64,000 nucleotides of DNA from Pseudoalteromonas aliena SW19 (GCF_014905615.1 NZ_AQGU01000028.1:124001-188000); one strand, 5' to 3'. Numbered from the stretch's first letter, positions 7,768 through 17,234 are shown. The notes: a model not told the origin generated them from the letters alone. A program made the numbers and translations.

Positions 7768-9924
7768 TCACTCTAACTGCCCGCGTACAAACTTTAAATA
7801 TTCCTCTAAGCTTTTTTGCCATAGTTCTAGCGCTTCGTTAAGTGAATTGTTGAGAGGTTTTTTATCGAGTAAACGGCGCTCTATTTTTTTAAGCTCAATG
7901 CCATAGCGATTAAAACCAAGTTGCAGAGCGGTACTTGCTTGGCGATGTAAAAGTTTAATGCATTGCTCTGGTTGCTGAGCGATCAAATTTTGACAGCGAA
8001 TAAGTTTATTACGTGCCGAAAGCACAAATTCATTATAAATCGACGACACCTCATCTTCACTAAATGAACTTGTTAGTGTTTCGGCGGCTGTTTTGTCGTA
8101 TAGCGTATCTATTAATTCAACGGTAATGTTAGCTGTTTGATTTGATTGGGAGTCACTAAGTGCTTGGCGAAGCTTTTGATGCTTAATTGGTTTGCCGACT
8201 ATATCTTTTATCCCTAATTCTAAATACTCTTTAACTTCGTCAGGACTAAGGCTGGCAGTAAAAGCAAGTACTGGGGTTCGCTGATTTTTGTGATCAATGC
8301 GTTTTAGGCGTTTTAGTACTTCTTGACCGGTTAAGTCAGGTAAGTTCATATCAAGTAGTACTACGTCAAAGTGATGAGCTTGCATAAGCTCTATTGCGCT
8401 TTTCCCGTCTTTTGCTAGCTTAATTTTATGTTCGTCGTCGGCCATAAATTCTATAGCAATTTTTTGGTTTAAATCTAAATCTTCTACAAGCAATATATCA
8501 AGGCCTGTTAAGTAATCTTTAGTTTGATGACGTTGCTCAACTAAACTCAGTTCGCCCAAAGTAAACGTTACGGTAAAGCTAAATACACTGCCTGTACCGA
8601 GCTGGCTATCAATTTCTAATCGGCTGCTTAGTTTTTCAAGTAAGCGACTGGTTATCGCTAAGCCAAGACCGGTGCCGCCTTTTTCTTTTCCGGCGCTGCT
8701 TTGCACATAAGGTTCAGTTAAGTAGGCTATTTCTTCGCTTTCAATACCAGGCCCAGAGTCTTTCACGCTAATTTTTAGTGTGTGCTCAAGCTGTTTTTCT
8801 AAAACTAAATCAACTTGAATTTTGACGCATCCGTGGTCAGTAAATTTAATGGCATTACCGACTAAATTAATAATAATTTGCCTAAGTTTTTGCTGATCGC
8901 AATAGTAGCAGGCCTGTTCGGGAATATTACATGTTAATTCAAATGTAAGCTGTTTTTGTTCGGCAAGAGGACTCAGTAATAAACATAGATTGTTAAGCCA
9001 AGTTTTAAATTCTATGTCTTCTTCGTAAAGGGCTTCGTCACTTTGATCTAAGCTTGCATAATCAAGCACTTTGTCGACTAGTAGGTTAAGTGACTCGGCA
9101 GAATTTATAATCGCCTCGCAATAGGCTTTATTGCGGGTATCGCTGGTTTGGTTCATGACCAGCTGAGCACTGCCTAAAATACCGTTAAGGGGAGTGCGTA
9201 TTTCGTGACTTATGGTCGATAAAAAGAGTCCGCGTATTTCTAGATCTTTTTGTGCTTTATCGGCTAATTTATTGAGGTGCTGCTCTCGACGTTCGTTACA
9301 TAATAGCGCCATTCCCGCAGCATAAAACATAGGCGCAATAACACCATTTAAAAATAGCAACGAACTAAACCAGCCGCTTGTGAGTAAGCTTTGTTCTTCA
9401 ATGCTGTCCATAAATAATGACCGCCCAATAAAGCCAAATGCAACAAGGCTTAAAATAATAATGTATAAAATACTGCCGTTAGGGTAGGGTTTACGGGCAA
9501 ACTTAATAAAAATAAACAGTAAGAATCCGGCTTCTGCTATGTGCTGAATGTCTGATGCAACGACTCGCTCATGCAAAGATGGATCAATAAAGGTGTAATA
9601 GCCCAGTATTAACATACTAAAAGCGGTAACAGAGCAAAATAGCTTGAAACCAAGTCCTTGGTAGTTCAAAAATTGGCTCAGTGATAAGCAATGTACAATT
9701 GAGGCTGCGAACATCATGCTACTGGAAATGCTAATAATCGCTAGATTGTGCGTGTTGCCTATTATAGTAAAACCAATAATAGAGCTTAATAATAAAACAG
9801 GGTAAAAAATATAGAGTAATGTGCCAGGAATTTGCTTATTTGTGCGCCAAGTTAAAAAGTTGAGCAAGGTCATTACAATCATAATAGCTATGCTGGCAAA
9901 ATAAAGAGTAAAAGAGTCGAGCAT
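7768..9924 (-). CDS. Hybrid sensor histidine kinase / response regulator
   Basis: About 718 residues. Residues 1-210 hold around seven hydrophobic helices with short loops, so the sensor is membrane-embedded and lacks a large periplasmic domain. The HisKA H-box STISHEIRTPLNGILG puts the phospho-acceptor His at about 240. An HATPase domain follows with VGNAIKFTDHG (N-box) and DSGPGI, EKGGTGLGL (G-boxes). A receiver domain from about 490 has LVEDLDLNQK and the phospho-acceptor Asp in VVLLDMNLPDLTG. The last ~110 residues are helical and could be a degenerate Hpt. The ATG at 9924 is preferred over a TTG one codon upstream. The upstream LuxR-type gene is separated by a terminator, so the two are not simply one operon. 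Confidence 0.9.
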   Translation of the reverse strand: MLDSFTLYFASIAIMIVMTLLNFLTWRTNKQIPGTLLYIFYPVLLLSSIIGFTIIGNTHNLAIISISSSMMFAASIVHCLSLSQFLNYQGLGFKLFCSVTAFSMLILGYYTFIDPSLHERVVASDIQHIAEAGFLLFIFIKFARKPYPNGSILYIIILSLVAFGFIGRSLFMDSIEEQSLLTSGWFSSLLFLNGVIAPMFYAAGMALLCNERREQHLNKLADKAQKDLEIRGLFLSTISHEIRTPLNGILGSAQLVMNQTSDTRNKAYCEAIINSAESLNLLVDKVLDYASLDQSDEALYEEDIEFKTWLNNLCLLLSPLAEQKQLTFELTCNIPEQACYYCDQQKLRQIIINLVGNAIKFTDHGCVKIQVDLVLEKQLEHTLKISVKDSGPGIESEEIAYLTEPYVQSSAGKEKGGTGLGLAITSRLLEKLSSRLEIDSQLGTGSVFSFTVTFTLGELSLVEQRHQTKDYLTGLDILLVEDLDLNQKIAIEFMADDEHKIKLAKDGKSAIELMQAHHFDVVLLDMNLPDLTGQEVLKRLKRIDHKNQRTPVLAFTASLSPDEVKEYLELGIKDIVGKPIKHQKLRQALSDSQSNQTANITVELIDTLYDKTAAETLTSSFSEDEVSSIYNEFVLSARNKLIRCQNLIAQQPEQCIKLLHRQASTALQLGFNRYGIELKKIERRLLDKKPLNNSLNEALELWQKSLEEYLKFVRGQLE

Positions 9925-9971
9925 CAAAGTTCCAGCAGATTGGTATAATTTTAAATGTTATCAGCACATAC

Positions 9972-10000
9972 AAAAACAGACACTTAAGGTGTCTGTTTTT
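9972..10000 (-). terminator. Terminator after the LuxR-type regulator gene
   Basis: Perfect 12-bp stem: AAAAACAGACAC at 9972-9983 pairs with GTGTCTGTTTTT at 9989-10000 over a 5-nt loop. It lies between the regulator and the kinase gene on the leftward strand and reads as a terminator in either direction. Confidence 0.8.
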
Positions 10001-10017
10001 AATAAAACGAAATGTTT

Positions 10018-10674
10018 TTAACGAATTTCGTCTGGTATGTTTTGCTGTGCCCAAGATAACAACTCAATACGGTTACGGCATTTTGTTTTTCTAAATGCGC
10101 TGTATAAGTGTGTTTTTACTGTGTGTGGGCTAATGCTAAGTTCTTCAGCAATTTCTTTATTTTTAGAACCATTACTCATTAACGAAATAATTGCTTTTTC
10201 TCGCTTAGTGAGTTTAACAGGCTCTATATCACCTTCGGTAAGCTTATGAAGCGCGTCTTTATTAAACTGCAACATACGGTTTAATGCATTACACATTATG
10301 TCGCGACGATACCAAAGCTGATCTTCCATTAGTAGGCGAATACCTTTCATTAATACATCCGCGTTATCGGTCGTATAAAATACGCCGCGAATACCACTTA
10401 ATAAGGCGCGGTTCGCTAGCTCTGGGTTTTCATCTAAGTTAAATAATATGATATCGCATTTGATACGTAGGTTGACTAGCTGTTCTTTTAGCTTCCCCCA
10501 TGCATCTTTGCTTGATGTTTCAATAAACAGTAATCGAGTTCCTTCAGGTATATCTAAAATATTAGTACCTGTGGTTACGTCAAGGCCTTGTGTTTTTAAC
10601 AAAGGTTCTAAAACGTTAATGCCAATAGTGTTAATTGGCTCTTTATCTAATAGCAAAAAGGCAGAGCTGCTCAT
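10018..10674 (-). CDS. LuxR-family regulator, CsgD/VpsT-like
   Basis: 218 residues. The C-terminal domain (about 153-213) is a LuxR-type helix-turn-helix: LTKREKAIISLMSNGSKNKE, then EELSISPHTVKTHLYSAF. The N-terminal receiver-like domain lacks the usual acidic pocket and phospho-acceptor pattern, as in CsgD and VpsT, which control curli or biofilm matrix genes. At residues 121-124 it reads WYRR. VpsT binds c-di-GMP through a W(F/L/M)(T/S)R motif, so position three differs here; binding is therefore uncertain. The gene is single, ended by a hairpin terminator before the sensor kinase gene. Confidence 0.78.
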   Translation of the reverse strand: MSSSAFLLLDKEPINTIGINVLEPLLKTQGLDVTTGTNILDIPEGTRLLFIETSSKDAWGKLKEQLVNLRIKCDIILFNLDENPELANRALLSGIRGVFYTTDNADVLMKGIRLLMEDQLWYRRDIMCNALNRMLQFNKDALHKLTEGDIEPVKLTKREKAIISLMSNGSKNKEIAEELSISPHTVKTHLYSAFRKTKCRNRIELLSWAQQNIPDEIR

Positions 10675-10889
10675 GTTTTTTATACTCTTATATGAAGCTG
10701 ACTGATTAAGTTTATCACGATTCCCACACCTTTAGTATTAGAAATATGGTGTTTTACTTAAAAACAAGTACGATTTTACGGTTATTTAAACACAAAATGT
10801 TGCAAATAAGTAATTTTTATTCACTTTGTGACAGCGGTTTTTATAACACTTGTAATTTCATTCTGAATAAAATACCAAATATGCTTATT

Positions 10890-11261
10890 TTATATAATCA
10901 CTTTTTTAGTATCTTGGTATGGAGGCCAGCCCATTTCTTTGCCTGCGAGCATGTGTAAATGTATGTGGTATACAGTTTGCCCACCATGTTCATTGCAATT
11001 CATAACAACGCGGTAGCCGTCGTCAGCAAAGTTGTTTTGCTTGGCTAGTTTTGCGGCAACAGTGTACAAATTACCAACTAAGTGTGAGTTTTCATTATTT
11101 ATATCATTTATAGTGGCAATTTCTTGCTTGGGAATAATTAATACATGAAATGGCGCTTGAGGATTAATATCTTTAAACGCAAGTGTGTCATCGTCTTCGT
11201 AAATGATATCAGCAGGAATTTCACGATTTATTATTTTAGTGAAAATAGTCTCTTGGCTCAT
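10890..11261 (-). CDS. hinT: HIT-family purine nucleoside phosphoramidase
   Basis: 123 residues, the normal length of HinT proteins. The histidine triad is visible as YHIHLHML with His99, His101 and His103; His101 is the expected nucleophile. N-terminal sequence TIFTKIINREIPADIIYEDD is characteristic of the bacterial HinT group. It hydrolyses AMP-lysine-type phosphoramidates in the cytoplasm. AGGAA sits a few bases before the ATG. It is divergent from the DUF2057 gene, sharing a short upstream region. The 215-bp gap to the regulator at 10675 shows nothing I could assign. Confidence 0.93.
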   Translation of the reverse strand: MSQETIFTKIINREIPADIIYEDDDTLAFKDINPQAPFHVLIIPKQEIATINDINNENSHLVGNLYTVAAKLAKQNNFADDGYRVVMNCNEHGGQTVYHIHLHMLAGKEMGWPPYQDTKKVII

Positions 11262-11352
11262 GTTTGTTCCTAATTAAGTGTTGCGAAGTTTAAACTCACT
11301 AATGACAAACTTTCAAAGCAGTGTCAAACTGAAATTAAATAAAGGAGCTAAT

Positions 11353-11952
11353 ATGCGTAAATTAATGTTTTTAAGCAGTGCAGTTGCATTGTTGTTTAGT
11401 GTATCGAGTGTGGCAGAGAATATTCATTTTCCTGAAGAGTTTGTGCCATTACAAGTAGGTGAGCGCATTATTGAAAGCTCATTATTTAGCCGTGTTGATG
11501 ATTTAGAGCTTGCGCCAGGAACCTATCAGTTAAGGCTAAAATACACTGATTTATATGAGGATGATTACGATACGCACGAAGTTGTTGAGTCGGAGCCATT
11601 TTGGGTTGATGTGACGATAGAGGCAGGTAAAAATTATACGCTAGTATTTAATCGTGCTAGCAATGCGATATCAGCAAAAGCATTTGCACAAGCACCAGAG
11701 GTAAGCCTAAAAACAAAAGATAACCCACTAGCGGTACCGCTTGAGACAATCTCTAACAGTGAGTTGGCGAGTGCGATGCCAGCTAAGTTGGCTGCTGCGC
11801 ATCAAACCAGCCTATTAAAACCTCAAGTGATTAAGCCAATAGCGCCGATTAACGGAAAAGGCATGCCAAGTGCGGCCGATATGCTTGATTTTTGGTGGCA
11901 ACAAGCAACACCAGCTCAGCAAAAAGCATTTTTAGAAAAAGTAACAAAATAA
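11353..11952 (+). CDS. DUF2057 family secreted protein
   Basis: About 199 residues from the ATG at 11353, which has a strong ribosome-binding site AAAGGAG at 11341-11347. The frame extends upstream to 11278, but that start lacks such a site. Residues 1-20 form a Sec signal peptide ending SVAEN. The DUF2057 (YccT-like) pattern is seen in FVPLQVGERIIE, LAPGTYQLRLKYTD and WVDVTIEAGKNYTL. The family is periplasmic with no firm function. The C-terminal tail contains MLDFWWQQATPAQQKAF, as in other family members. Monocistronic, closed by a terminator. Confidence 0.82.
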   Translation: MRKLMFLSSAVALLFSVSSVAENIHFPEEFVPLQVGERIIESSLFSRVDDLELAPGTYQLRLKYTDLYEDDYDTHEVVESEPFWVDVTIEAGKNYTLVFNRASNAISAKAFAQAPEVSLKTKDNPLAVPLETISNSELASAMPAKLAAAHQTSLLKPQVIKPIAPINGKGMPSAADMLDFWWQQATPAQQKAFLEKVTK

Positions 11953-11960
11953 AGTTATTA

Positions 11961-11985
11961 AAAAAGGGCCAAATTGGCCCTTTTT
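11961..11985 (+). terminator. Terminator after DUF2057 gene
   Basis: AAAAAGGGCC and GGCCCTTTTT pair around an AATT-type loop, with a T-run inside the stem's 3' arm. Confidence 0.88.
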
Positions 11986-11995
11986 AGTTTATTGG

Positions 11996-12161
11996 TAATA
12001 CCAATTACATTAAATTAGTGATCTATTATAGCGATAAGAAAATAGCGTAATAACAAGGCTAAAATTATGATACATAGTTGTTCTATATAAATAATTTTTA
12101 ACGTCGTTAGTGAGTTATTTAATACGCTAGAATGATCATGTTTTTAATAAAATTGGTATAA
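11996..12161. repeat. Intergenic repeat family R1, full copy
   Basis: A ~165-bp element that begins ATACCAATT and ends AATTGGTAT. It is nearly the reverse complement of 20304-20478. Both copies share segments such as GATCATGTTTTTAATAAAA, TTGTTCTATATAAATAATT and TAGCGATAAGAAAATAGC. It fills the gap between the DUF2057 terminator and the M1 peptidase gene and has no coding potential. Confidence 0.85.
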
Positions 12162-12170
12162 CACTATTAT

Positions 12171-14012
12171 TTATTCAAATAATGCGTCAATGGTGCCTTG
12201 TGCAAGCGGGTGATAACCCGGACGTGCTTTTAAGTACACGCTTTGCGCCCAATCTTTTTTACCGTTAGTGATCAGTGATTTATACAAAGGTACAATTAAC
12301 TTGCGACGGCCTATGCCAGATAAGTGCGCATCAAGTGCAGGGTAAATTGGTTGATAGCCATTACCTACAGCAAGCATAAACCATGCAAATGCACGCTCAG
12401 CATTGGTTGATTGCGTTAAGTTAAACGCATTATCTAGCTCTTCCATATGATCTTGGCTTAAATCACGTGGTAAGTTATTTAAAAAGTGTAACCATTCATG
12501 GACAGACCAATCAGTAGTTGGTAATTGAGCAGCCGTTGTGTCGCCTTTTAACCATGCTGCTGTTGCAGTGTCTACTTTATCAAATGCATCAGAAGTAGGA
12601 TTTGGCGCATCATTTGGTAAGCCTGGTTCAAAAATCCACTCATTTACTTTGTCCATGCTTACAACGCCCGGATACTTTTCAATTAAGTTAGCTTTTATAT
12701 AAGTTACAAATTGCGCAGTTGTCAGTGATTTAAACGAAAACTCTTTAAAATATGCTTTTACAAATGGGTCAAACTTGTCACGACCATATTTGTTTTCTAG
12801 GTAGATTAAAAATAACTGACCTTTAGTGTAAGGCACTGAGCTAAACGCATCGTCTGGATCGCGGCCGTTTAGTTTTAAATTAAGGCGTGTATCTGGCGCA
12901 TCAATCGTTTTAAGCTGAGCGCGAAGGCCTGCAGAATCTAATGCTTGTTCCATAACAGCGCGGTCACGGCCAAACACTTCTTCCATAATGCGGTTTTCAA
13001 CGTATGAGGTAAAACCTTCGTTTAACCATAAATCTTCCCACGTTGCGTTAGTGACTAAGTTTCCAGACCAAGAATGAGCAAGCTCATGCGCAATTAAGTT
13101 AACTAAGCTTTTGTCGCCTGCCACTACGGTAGGTGTAATAAACGATAAACGTGGGTTTTCCATGCCACCAAACGGAAAGCTAGGCGGTAGCATGAGTAAG
13201 TCGTAACGGCCCCAAGCATATTCGCCGTACATCGCATTGGTTTTGTCTATCATCGCTTGAGTGTCGTCAAACTCAGCAACTGAGGCTTCTAAAATGGTCG
13301 GCTCTGCAAAAATACCAGTTTGATGTGACATGGCTTTAAATTCTAAGTTACCCGCGCCAATAGCAATTAGATAAGGTGAAATAGCTTGCGGCATAGCAAA
13401 GTGGTAATCGCCATCTTTATAAAGTGCGTCTTTATTGTCGGCACTCATTACAGCGCGAATGTCTTTTGGTGTATGAATACGGGCAGAGTACGTTACACGC
13501 ATTGCTGGCGTATCTTGTACAGGGATCCAACTACGTGCATGAATCGCTTGCGATTGGCTGTACATAAATGGGTGCGTTTTACTTGCCGTTTGCTCTGGTG
13601 TTAACCATTGCAGACCAGATGCTTCTGGGCGGCTGTTATAGTAAATACGGGCTATTTTAGCTTGGCTTTTAAACTTAATAGTAAGTTTTGAGCCTTTCAC
13701 ATCGTCACGTTTAGCTAAATCGAATTTAGCTTTGTGCCAGTTACCGCTTTGGTCTTGGTACATTACTTTATCAATGTCTAAGTCACGGGTATCAAGTACG
13801 AGTGTTTTACTGTTGCTGTTATTCCACTGAAGAGTGTGCTCAACAAAACCTTCTAACTGCTTGTCGGCAAAATCGACATCTAAATCAAGGCTTAAGTGAG
13901 TCGTAATAACATCATCAAGATTGGCGTATGAGTTTTGATCAATCGCATTAGCCATTGCTTGCGAACACATACCGGCCATAGCGAGGCTTAAAAAAAGAGG
14001 TTTAATTTTCAT
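12171..14012 (-). CDS. Secreted M1 metallopeptidase, leukotriene A4 hydrolase-like
   Basis: About 613 residues from the ATG at 14012, preceded by TAGGG; a GTG five codons upstream is less likely. A Sec signal peptide ends near SQAMANA. M1 signatures are clear: the exopeptidase motif GGMEN at about 282-286, zinc ligands in HELAHSW (His309, Glu310, His313) and WLNEGFTSYVE with Glu332. The C-terminal ~150 residues match the helical domain of leukotriene-A4-hydrolase-type aminopeptidases, known from cold-adapted marine bacteria. It should trim N-terminal residues from peptides in the periplasm or outside. It stands alone between an R1 repeat and the divergent murB gene. Confidence 0.92.
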   Translation of the reverse strand: MKIKPLFLSLAMAGMCSQAMANAIDQNSYANLDDVITTHLSLDLDVDFADKQLEGFVEHTLQWNNSNSKTLVLDTRDLDIDKVMYQDQSGNWHKAKFDLAKRDDVKGSKLTIKFKSQAKIARIYYNSRPEASGLQWLTPEQTASKTHPFMYSQSQAIHARSWIPVQDTPAMRVTYSARIHTPKDIRAVMSADNKDALYKDGDYHFAMPQAISPYLIAIGAGNLEFKAMSHQTGIFAEPTILEASVAEFDDTQAMIDKTNAMYGEYAWGRYDLLMLPPSFPFGGMENPRLSFITPTVVAGDKSLVNLIAHELAHSWSGNLVTNATWEDLWLNEGFTSYVENRIMEEVFGRDRAVMEQALDSAGLRAQLKTIDAPDTRLNLKLNGRDPDDAFSSVPYTKGQLFLIYLENKYGRDKFDPFVKAYFKEFSFKSLTTAQFVTYIKANLIEKYPGVVSMDKVNEWIFEPGLPNDAPNPTSDAFDKVDTATAAWLKGDTTAAQLPTTDWSVHEWLHFLNNLPRDLSQDHMEELDNAFNLTQSTNAERAFAWFMLAVGNGYQPIYPALDAHLSGIGRRKLIVPLYKSLITNGKKDWAQSVYLKARPGYHPLAQGTIDALFE

Positions 14013-14154
14013 AATTACCCTAAACACAAATAAAAAGTGCTGGTTTTATATCATGATTGAGTAAGAGGGTTGAGCAATTTTTACATTCTGATGCGCAATT
14101 TGCGACGATGGGGTAAACTATCACGATTAGTTACCGGTATATTTAGAGAGCTTT

Positions 14155-15162
14155 GTGGCGCACGCATTACAACATTTACATACATTTGCATTAAATAATC
14201 AATGCCAAAATTTTGTTGAAATAACTCATCTTGATCAACTAAAAACACAAAGCTTTACGCTACCTTTTTGCTTATTAGGTGAAGGCAGTAATACTGTATT
14301 TTTGAACGATTATCTTGGTAGCGTTATTAAAATGGCGACCAAAGGCATTAAAATTAATGAACGCGAGAACGATTATTTAATTTGTGTTGCAGCAGGCGAA
14401 AATTGGCACCAATTAGTGAGTCATTTATTAGATAAAAACATCCCAGGGCTTGAAAACTTAGCACTTATTCCAGGTACTGTTGGTGCATCACCAGTACAGA
14501 ATATTGGTGCATATGGTGTAGAGCTCGCCAAGTTTATAGAATCAGTTGAGTATTTTGATATAGCTAATAAAGCGATGATGACGTTAACTAACGAGCAGTG
14601 TCAATTTGGCTATCGCGATTCTATTTTTAAACATGCGTTAAAAAATAAAGCGGTTATTACACAGGTGTATTTTGCCATACCTAAAAAATGGCAACCAGTT
14701 TTAAGTTATGGCCCGTTACAGCAACTAGCTACTATTACGCCTCGTGCAGTGTTCGATCAAGTAATACAAACGCGCAATAGCAAATTGCCAAACCCTTACA
14801 TTTTACCGAATGCCGGCAGCTTTTTTAAAAATCCTATAATAACCAACCAACAGCTGGCTGATCTATTAAAGTCGTTTGCAGATTTACCTCATTATAAATA
14901 CGGGCAAAACCATCATAAGGTAGCGGCAGGTTGGTTAATTGACCAAGTCGGTTTAAAAGGGCATAGAGTAGCGGGTATTGAGGTGCATAAGCAGCAGGCC
15001 TTGGTACTAGTTAATCATGGAAATAGTGAAGGAAGTGACCTCATAACGATGATTAGACATATCCAACATACCGTGTTTGCTAAATATAACATAGTGCTAG
15101 AGCACGAAGTGCGCTTAATTAATAAAGATAGCGAATGCCAAATATATGGAGAGCCTGCATAG
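14155..15162 (+). CDS. murB: UDP-N-acetylenolpyruvoylglucosamine reductase
   Basis: 335 residues, starting with GTG. It reduces enolpyruvyl-UDP-GlcNAc to UDP-MurNAc with NADPH and FAD, a committed step of peptidoglycan synthesis in the cytoplasm. Type I MurB features are visible: CLLGEGSNTVFL for FAD binding, LALIPGTVGASPVQNIGAYG, CQFGYRDSIFK and the catalytic Ser region PNAGSFFKNP, plus AAGWLIDQVGLKG and EHEVRLI near the end. The stop codon overlaps the GTG start of birA (TAGTG), so translation is probably coupled. First gene of murB-birA-coaX. Confidence 0.95.
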   Translation: MAHALQHLHTFALNNQCQNFVEITHLDQLKTQSFTLPFCLLGEGSNTVFLNDYLGSVIKMATKGIKINERENDYLICVAAGENWHQLVSHLLDKNIPGLENLALIPGTVGASPVQNIGAYGVELAKFIESVEYFDIANKAMMTLTNEQCQFGYRDSIFKHALKNKAVITQVYFAIPKKWQPVLSYGPLQQLATITPRAVFDQVIQTRNSKLPNPYILPNAGSFFKNPIITNQQLADLLKSFADLPHYKYGQNHHKVAAGWLIDQVGLKGHRVAGIEVHKQQALVLVNHGNSEGSDLITMIRHIQHTVFAKYNIVLEHEVRLINKDSECQIYGEPA

Positions 15163-16154
15163 TGAAAGCACCTGATGGTAATAAACTCGCCATTTTAAAT
15201 GCCTTAAATCAAGGTGGCTTCGTATCTGGCCAAGCGCTGGGTGAACAGTTAGGTATCAGTCGTGCAGCAATAAGTAAGCATGTGCAAAGTTTACAAGATA
15301 TGGGTTTAGATATTTTTAAAGTAACAGGTAAAGGGTATCGCTTAAATAACTACGCAGGGCTTTTAAATCAATCAAAAATACAACAACATTACATGGCATT
15401 AGGTGCACAAACAGCGAGTGTAGAAGTGCACCCTATAATTGACTCAACTAATAGTGAGTTAATGCGCCGCATACAAAGTAAAACAGAGCTTGAGTCAGGT
15501 ACTGTAATTGTTGCTGAAATGCAGCAAGCAGGACGAGGGCGTCGTGGGCGCGTATGGCAATCGCCATTTGGTGCCAATTTGTATTATAGCTATTTTTGGC
15601 GATTAGATGATGGTATTCAAGCTGCAATGGGGGTATCTATTGCTGTTGGCTTAGCTGTATATGATGCTATTAAAGCGCTTTATAGTATTGAAGCAGAACT
15701 GAAGTGGCCAAATGATATTTACTTGAATAAGCAAAAGTTAGCTGGCGTATTGGTTGAACTTGATGGGCAGCCACAAGGGCCGTGTCAGCTCGTAATAGGT
15801 ATAGGTATAAACCTACAAATGCCACAGAGCTTTAGTCAACATATAGATCAAGCATGGACCGATTTAAGTCAACATGCTCAGCAGCTCGATAAAAACCAGC
15901 TGGTGGCATCGCTTACCTATTATTTAGAGCAGCGCTTGGTTCAATACCGTCAAACTGGCTTACATGCAATGTATGAGCAATGGAATTCGCTTAATGCATT
16001 TGCAGGTGAGTGCGTTGAGCTAAATACAGGTCATAGAAGCTGGCGTGGAATATGTGAGGGAATCGATCCACAAGGAGGCATACGGATTCGACAAGATGGC
16101 GAAGTGAAAAGCTATTACGGGGGCGAAGTCTCCCTTAGAAAGGCGCAAATATGA
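15162..16154 (+). CDS. birA: Biotin-protein ligase and biotin operon repressor
   Basis: About 330 residues from the GTG at 15162, preceded by GGAGAG and overlapping the murB stop. The frame also opens upstream at 15135, inside murB, but with no ribosome-binding site. Residues 1-65 form a winged helix-turn-helix (GQALGEQLGISRAAISKHVQ), so this is the bifunctional repressor/ligase form. The ligase domain has DSTNSELMRR, the biotinyl-AMP loop AGRGRRGRVWQSP and KWPNDIYLNKQKLAGVLVE. It activates biotin and transfers it to the acetyl-CoA carboxylase carrier protein. It ends in an ATGA overlap with coaX. Confidence 0.95.
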   Translation: MKAPDGNKLAILNALNQGGFVSGQALGEQLGISRAAISKHVQSLQDMGLDIFKVTGKGYRLNNYAGLLNQSKIQQHYMALGAQTASVEVHPIIDSTNSELMRRIQSKTELESGTVIVAEMQQAGRGRRGRVWQSPFGANLYYSYFWRLDDGIQAAMGVSIAVGLAVYDAIKALYSIEAELKWPNDIYLNKQKLAGVLVELDGQPQGPCQLVIGIGINLQMPQSFSQHIDQAWTDLSQHAQQLDKNQLVASLTYYLEQRLVQYRQTGLHAMYEQWNSLNAFAGECVELNTGHRSWRGICEGIDPQGGIRIRQDGEVKSYYGGEVSLRKAQI

Positions 16155-16861
16155 AATTACTGATAGATGTGGGTAATACATCGTTAAAAGCTGTACTTTG
16201 GCATAGCGAACAATCACAGTCAGCAGATATAAATAACCTACCTTGGTTAAAAATCACCGAAGTGATTTATGCCTGTGTAGGGCGCAGTGATTTACTAAAC
16301 GATATTCTCACGCAAGCGGCAAGTAATAGTATTAATTGTTTTGAAGCCAAGGTAAGCAAAAAACTTGGAGATCTTGTATGCGCTTACGAGCATGTGGGTA
16401 ATTTAGGTATAGATAGATGGCTGGCATTAATCGCGGGATTTAAACTATACCCTAACAAAGCATTTATAGTTGTTGATGCGGGCACCGCAACCACAATTGA
16501 TGTACTCAATTGTGAAGGGCTGCATTTAGGTGGTTGGATTTTACCCGGGCTTGATTTAATGACCTCATCGCTTACACAAAACACCCAGGGTGTTTTTGAT
16601 GATGGTAAAACTCCATTTACCAATGAACTGGGTAAAAATACGCCTAATGGTTTAAAAAATGGTGCTTTAGTGGCAACCATAGGGGCAATTGAACAAGCCA
16701 AGTTACATTTAAATGCCCAAAAAGCAGACCAAGCAGTGCAGATTATTTTTGCTGGGGGCTATGGTTCGCTATTACAACAGCAATTTGAAGAAAGTATTTT
16801 TGATTCATTGCTCGTAATGAAGGGATTAAATTATTGGTACGAACTAAGCAAAACAGCATAA
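16151..16861 (+). CDS. coaX: Type III pantothenate kinase
   Basis: 236 residues. It performs the first step of coenzyme A synthesis. Type III signatures are visible: the phosphate loop LIDVGNTSLK, NLGIDRWLALIAG, the catalytic segment VVDAGTATTID and GGWILPGLDLM, and FAGGYGS near the end. Unlike the CoaA type, this form is not feedback inhibited by CoA and needs a monovalent cation. Its start overlaps the birA stop by four bases, completing a translationally coupled murB-birA-coaX operon. No clear terminator follows; the tRNA promoter starts about 80 bp downstream. Confidence 0.95.
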   Translation: MKLLIDVGNTSLKAVLWHSEQSQSADINNLPWLKITEVIYACVGRSDLLNDILTQAASNSINCFEAKVSKKLGDLVCAYEHVGNLGIDRWLALIAGFKLYPNKAFIVVDAGTATTIDVLNCEGLHLGGWILPGLDLMTSSLTQNTQGVFDDGKTPFTNELGKNTPNGLKNGALVATIGAIEQAKLHLNAQKADQAVQIIFAGGYGSLLQQQFEESIFDSLLVMKGLNYWYELSKTA

Positions 16862-16937
16862 AAAAGTACAAAAAATGTGTTTTCGCATGAATATTGAGCA
16901 TTTAAACTAAAAAATTACACTTTTTTTGATTTTATAG

Positions 16938-16974
16938 TTGCATCCCAATAAACCTTACTCTAATATCTCGCCCC
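16938..16974 (+). promoter_or_regulatory. Promoter of the tRNA-tuf operon
   Basis: TTGCAT at 16938-16943 and TAATAT at 16961-16966 are separated by exactly 17 bp. A GC-rich discriminator CTCGCCCC follows, the pattern expected of stable RNA promoters under stringent control. The first tRNA begins 22 bp past the -10 box. Confidence 0.75.
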
Positions 16975-16987
16975 GTACTAAAGCAGT

Positions 16988-17063
<76 letters not shown>

Positions 17064-17103
17064 CTTTCCTTTTACCGGAAGTGAATTAGTAGAGAATTAT
17101 CGT

Positions 17104-17188
17104 GGAGGGGTTCCCGAGCGGCCAAAGGGATCAGACTGTAAATCTGACGGCTCAGCCTTCGCTGGTTCGAATCCAGCTCCCTCCACCA
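17104..17188 (+). tRNA. tRNA-Tyr (anticodon GTA)
   Basis: 85 nt with CCA and a long variable arm, as expected for bacterial tRNA-Tyr. Acceptor GGAGGGG pairs with TCCCTCC; the anticodon loop CTGTAAA contains GTA. Confidence 0.97.
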
Positions 17189-17234
17189 CTTTTTATTCTT
17201 GACGGTTAGAGGTAGTTTAAGAACAGATTTTTAT

